Assembly (NCBI RefSeq): GCF_900112615.1
Contig: NZ_FOMK01000002.1
Coordinates: 124,001-188,000, forward strand
DNA length: 64,000 bases
From: Chitinophaga sp. CF118
Lineage (GTDB): Bacteria; Bacteroidota; Bacteroidia; Chitinophagales; Chitinophagaceae
Direction: 5' to 3'
Under the pieces are notes generated by a model. It made no database searches, was not told the origin of the DNA, and saw nothing but the letters and a program-made list of their open reading frames with translations. Shown in pieces: positions 59,567 through 64,000 of the stretch; position 1 is the first letter of the stretch; each line of letters opens with the position of its first letter. The position numbers were made by a program, and so were the translations under genes.

Positions 59567-60337
59567 TCAGACTATTATCACTTCGATTCCCAGATTCTCC
59601 AGGTCATGAATCATGGTTTGACTGATACCATCATCCGTGATGATCTGATCGATATCATTCAGCGGGCAGATTTTTCCGAAACCCCTGCGACCAAATTTTG
59701 ACGAGTCTGTAAGGATGATCGTTTTCTGTGCCGTACGGATCATTGCTTTGTTTAACAATGCTTCCATCATGTTGGAAGTAGTACAGCCCTGTTCCATATC
59801 GATTCCATCTACGCCAAGGAATAACTTGCTACAGGTGAAATTATCGAGAATGCTTTCAGCATAGTTACCGGTAACGGAAGTAGATGTTTTACGTACAACG
59901 CCTCCCAGTTGTACAATCTCAATATTAGGTTTATCGAGCAATGACATGGAGATGTTCATAGCAGAAGTAAGTACAGTCAGTTTCAGTTCGTCCGGGATAG
60001 CGCGGGCCAGTTGTAATACAGTGGTGCCGGAACCGATGATGATAGCATCATCTTGTTCTATCATTTCTGCTGCTCTTTTTCCAATACGGATTTTCTGATC
60101 TGCCAGGATATTTTCCTTTTCTCCCACACTACGGTCTTTACTGTACGGATTTGCCTGACTAATGTTCCCATGTGTACGAAACAGAAGTTTCTTATCTTCC
60201 AGGATCTTTAAATCTTTCCTGATAGTGACGGCAGAAACATCTAAAGCGTCGAACAGATCCGCAACCCGAACATTTCCTTCCGTTTGCAAACGTTCAAGAA
60301 TATAGGCATGACGCTGTGACATTGAATCAAATTTCAT
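59567..60337 (-). CDS. glpR: DeoR-family repressor, probable GlpR
   Basis: A 256-residue DeoR-type regulator. The N-terminal winged helix-turn-helix reads MSQRHAYILERLQTEGNVRV, then ADLFDALDVSAVTIRKDLKI, then LFRTHGN, the family pattern. The C-terminal effector domain (about 75-256) has the ISOCOT-type DDAIIIGSGTTVLQLARAIP, then GNYAESILDNFTCSKLFLGV and KTIILTDSSKFGRRGFGKI. It probably senses a phosphorylated metabolite such as glycerol 3-phosphate. The ATG at 60337 was preferred to 60373. It diverges from glpD, and the operator-like repeats between them make it the likely regulator of glpDKF. Confidence 0.88.
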   Translation of the reverse strand: MKFDSMSQRHAYILERLQTEGNVRVADLFDALDVSAVTIRKDLKILEDKKLLFRTHGNISQANPYSKDRSVGEKENILADQKIRIGKRAAEMIEQDDAIIIGSGTTVLQLARAIPDELKLTVLTSAMNISMSLLDKPNIEIVQLGGVVRKTSTSVTGNYAESILDNFTCSKLFLGVDGIDMEQGCTTSNMMEALLNKAMIRTAQKTIILTDSSKFGRRGFGKICPLNDIDQIITDDGISQTMIHDLENLGIEVIIV

Positions 60338-60404
60338 AACAGTTTTAACATGGTTTGGTAAAATGCTGAACAATTACACAAGGTTAACGTTTTCCTAAAA
60401 TAAT

Positions 60405-60480
60405 AGCAAAACAAAGAAAAATTTGGAAATAATAACAAAACGAAACATATTTACATAACAAAAGGAAAGTAAAAGAAAGT
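60405..60480. promoter_or_regulatory. Repeated A-rich operator-like motifs between glpR and glpD
   Basis: Three related 13-base motifs lie in the same direction: AGCAAAACAAAGA (60405), AACAAAACGAAAC (60434) and AACAAAAGGAAAG (60457). A partial fourth, GTAAAAGAAAGT, ends at 60480, and GAAAGTTTC (60476-60484) is a small palindrome. Spacings are 29, 23 and about 12 bases. DeoR-type repressors often bind such direct repeats, so binding by the adjacent repressor is a reasonable inference. Confidence 0.5.
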
Positions 60481-60506
60481 TTCGATTGGTTTAAATTACT
60501 TATTTT

Positions 60507-63588
<3,082 letters not shown>

Positions 63589-63699
63589 GAATCACACGCG
63601 CAGTTCCACAACTCCACGTTAAAGAAGACATTTCTGCCAACTTTAAGATTCATTCAGACATCCTTGCATTAGCATTGATAACTTTTTAATGTATTAATT

Positions 63700-64000
63700 A
63701 TGACACCCTTTATTGCAGAGATAATTGGCACCGCCCTCCTGATACTCCTGGGCAATGGCGTAGTAGCCAACGTTGTATTAAAAGATACTAAAGGTAATAG
63801 CGGTGGATGGATCGTTATTACCACCGCATGGGCTTTTGCAGTGTTCGTAGGTGTTGTTGTCGCGGGGCCATACAGCGGGGCGCATCTTAACCCTGCTGTT
63901 ACCCTTGCGCTTGCCATAGCCGGCAAGTTTCCCTGGGCTGATGTGCCAACATATATTGCCGGGGAATTTATTGGTGCTATGATAGGAGCATTCTTTGTAT
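63700..64000 (+). CDS. glpF: Glycerol facilitator GlpF, MIP/aquaporin family (3' end outside window)
   Basis: The first 100 residues of a membrane channel that lets glycerol into the cell. It begins TPFIAEIIGTALLILLGNGV, a first membrane helix, then WAFAVFVGVVVAGPYSGAHL followed by NPAVTLALAIAG. The NPA motif with the preceding SGAHLNPA is the MIP-family pore signature, and the Gly-rich GxxY/F positions favour the glyceroporin branch. The frame continues past the window edge (AGEFIGAMIGAFFV). It lies 111 bases after glpK in the same direction, in keeping with a glpDKF operon. Confidence 0.93.
   Translation, partial: MTPFIAEIIGTALLILLGNGVVANVVLKDTKGNSGGWIVITTAWAFAVFVGVVVAGPYSGAHLNPAVTLALAIAGKFPWADVPTYIAGEFIGAMIGAFFV

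Overview
The window looks like chromosome of a Bacteroidota member, most likely a Chitinophagaceae/Chitinophaga-type organism. Evidence seen directly: two ECF-sigma/FecR/SusC(/SusD) sets, moderate GC, TAnnTTTG-type -7 promoter elements, many lipoproteins, an N2O-reductase cluster of the NosR-less clade II layout, and a cobalamin pathway with several gene fusions. The genus is an inference; no rRNA or tRNA gene was seen.

Layout. 1-1811 (minus): sigma factor, FecR and the first codons of a SusC-type receptor cut by the window edge. 2184-3956 (minus): a large protein of unknown function. 4210-10513 (plus): nitrous oxide respiration module (cytochrome c, NosZ, membrane protein, NosL, NosD, NosF, NosY) with a strong terminator hairpin just after nosZ. 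10594-11940 (minus): an AraC regulator followed by an acetyltransferase gene broken by one TGA. 12058-15022 (plus): GH95-like glycosidase and a lysine-rich histone-H1-like protein. 15096-17887 (minus): polysaccharide deacetylase, GT2 and GT87-type glycosyltransferases. 18038-20998 (plus): MATE exporter, AraC regulator, DoxX-like protein. 21032-27732 (minus): sigma, FecR, SusC, SusD uptake locus. 28123-29535: two poorly characterised genes. 30111-34154 (plus): response regulator, receiver-kinase, a three-PAS protein without kinase and a histidine kinase without sensor.

34912-58390 is a nearly complete early-cobalt (CbiX/CbiD/CbiG) adenosylcobalamin pathway. A small upstream group (cbiA on minus; cbiP, cobD-like aminotransferase and cbiB on plus) is fired from two back-to-back promoters. 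Then a cobalamin riboswitch (about 39632-39812) precedes 20 tightly packed plus-strand genes spanning about 18.4 kb: 2Fe-2S ferredoxin, TonB receptor, NiCoT transporter, an SDR-like protein, cbiX, cbiL, cbiH-cbiC fusion, bluB, cbiET, cbiG-cbiF fusion, cbiJ, cbiD, a second metal transporter, ChlI- and ChlD-like proteins, cobU, cobT, cobS, cobC and a PduO-type adenosyltransferase. Uptake of cobalt or corrinoid, ring synthesis, lower-ligand synthesis, loop assembly and adenosylation are thus all behind one RNA switch.

58391-59489 (minus) holds two unknown genes. 59567-64000 is a glycerol catabolism locus: DeoR-type repressor (minus) divergent from glpD, glpK and glpF (plus, cut by the window end), with repeated A-rich operator-like motifs between them.

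Non-coding items of note: two copies of a structured ~115-126 bp dispersed repeat (1977-2102 and 20430-20544), a near-perfect 17-bp hairpin at 27953-27993, palindromes ahead of sigma, nos and glycosyltransferase genes, and the riboswitch.
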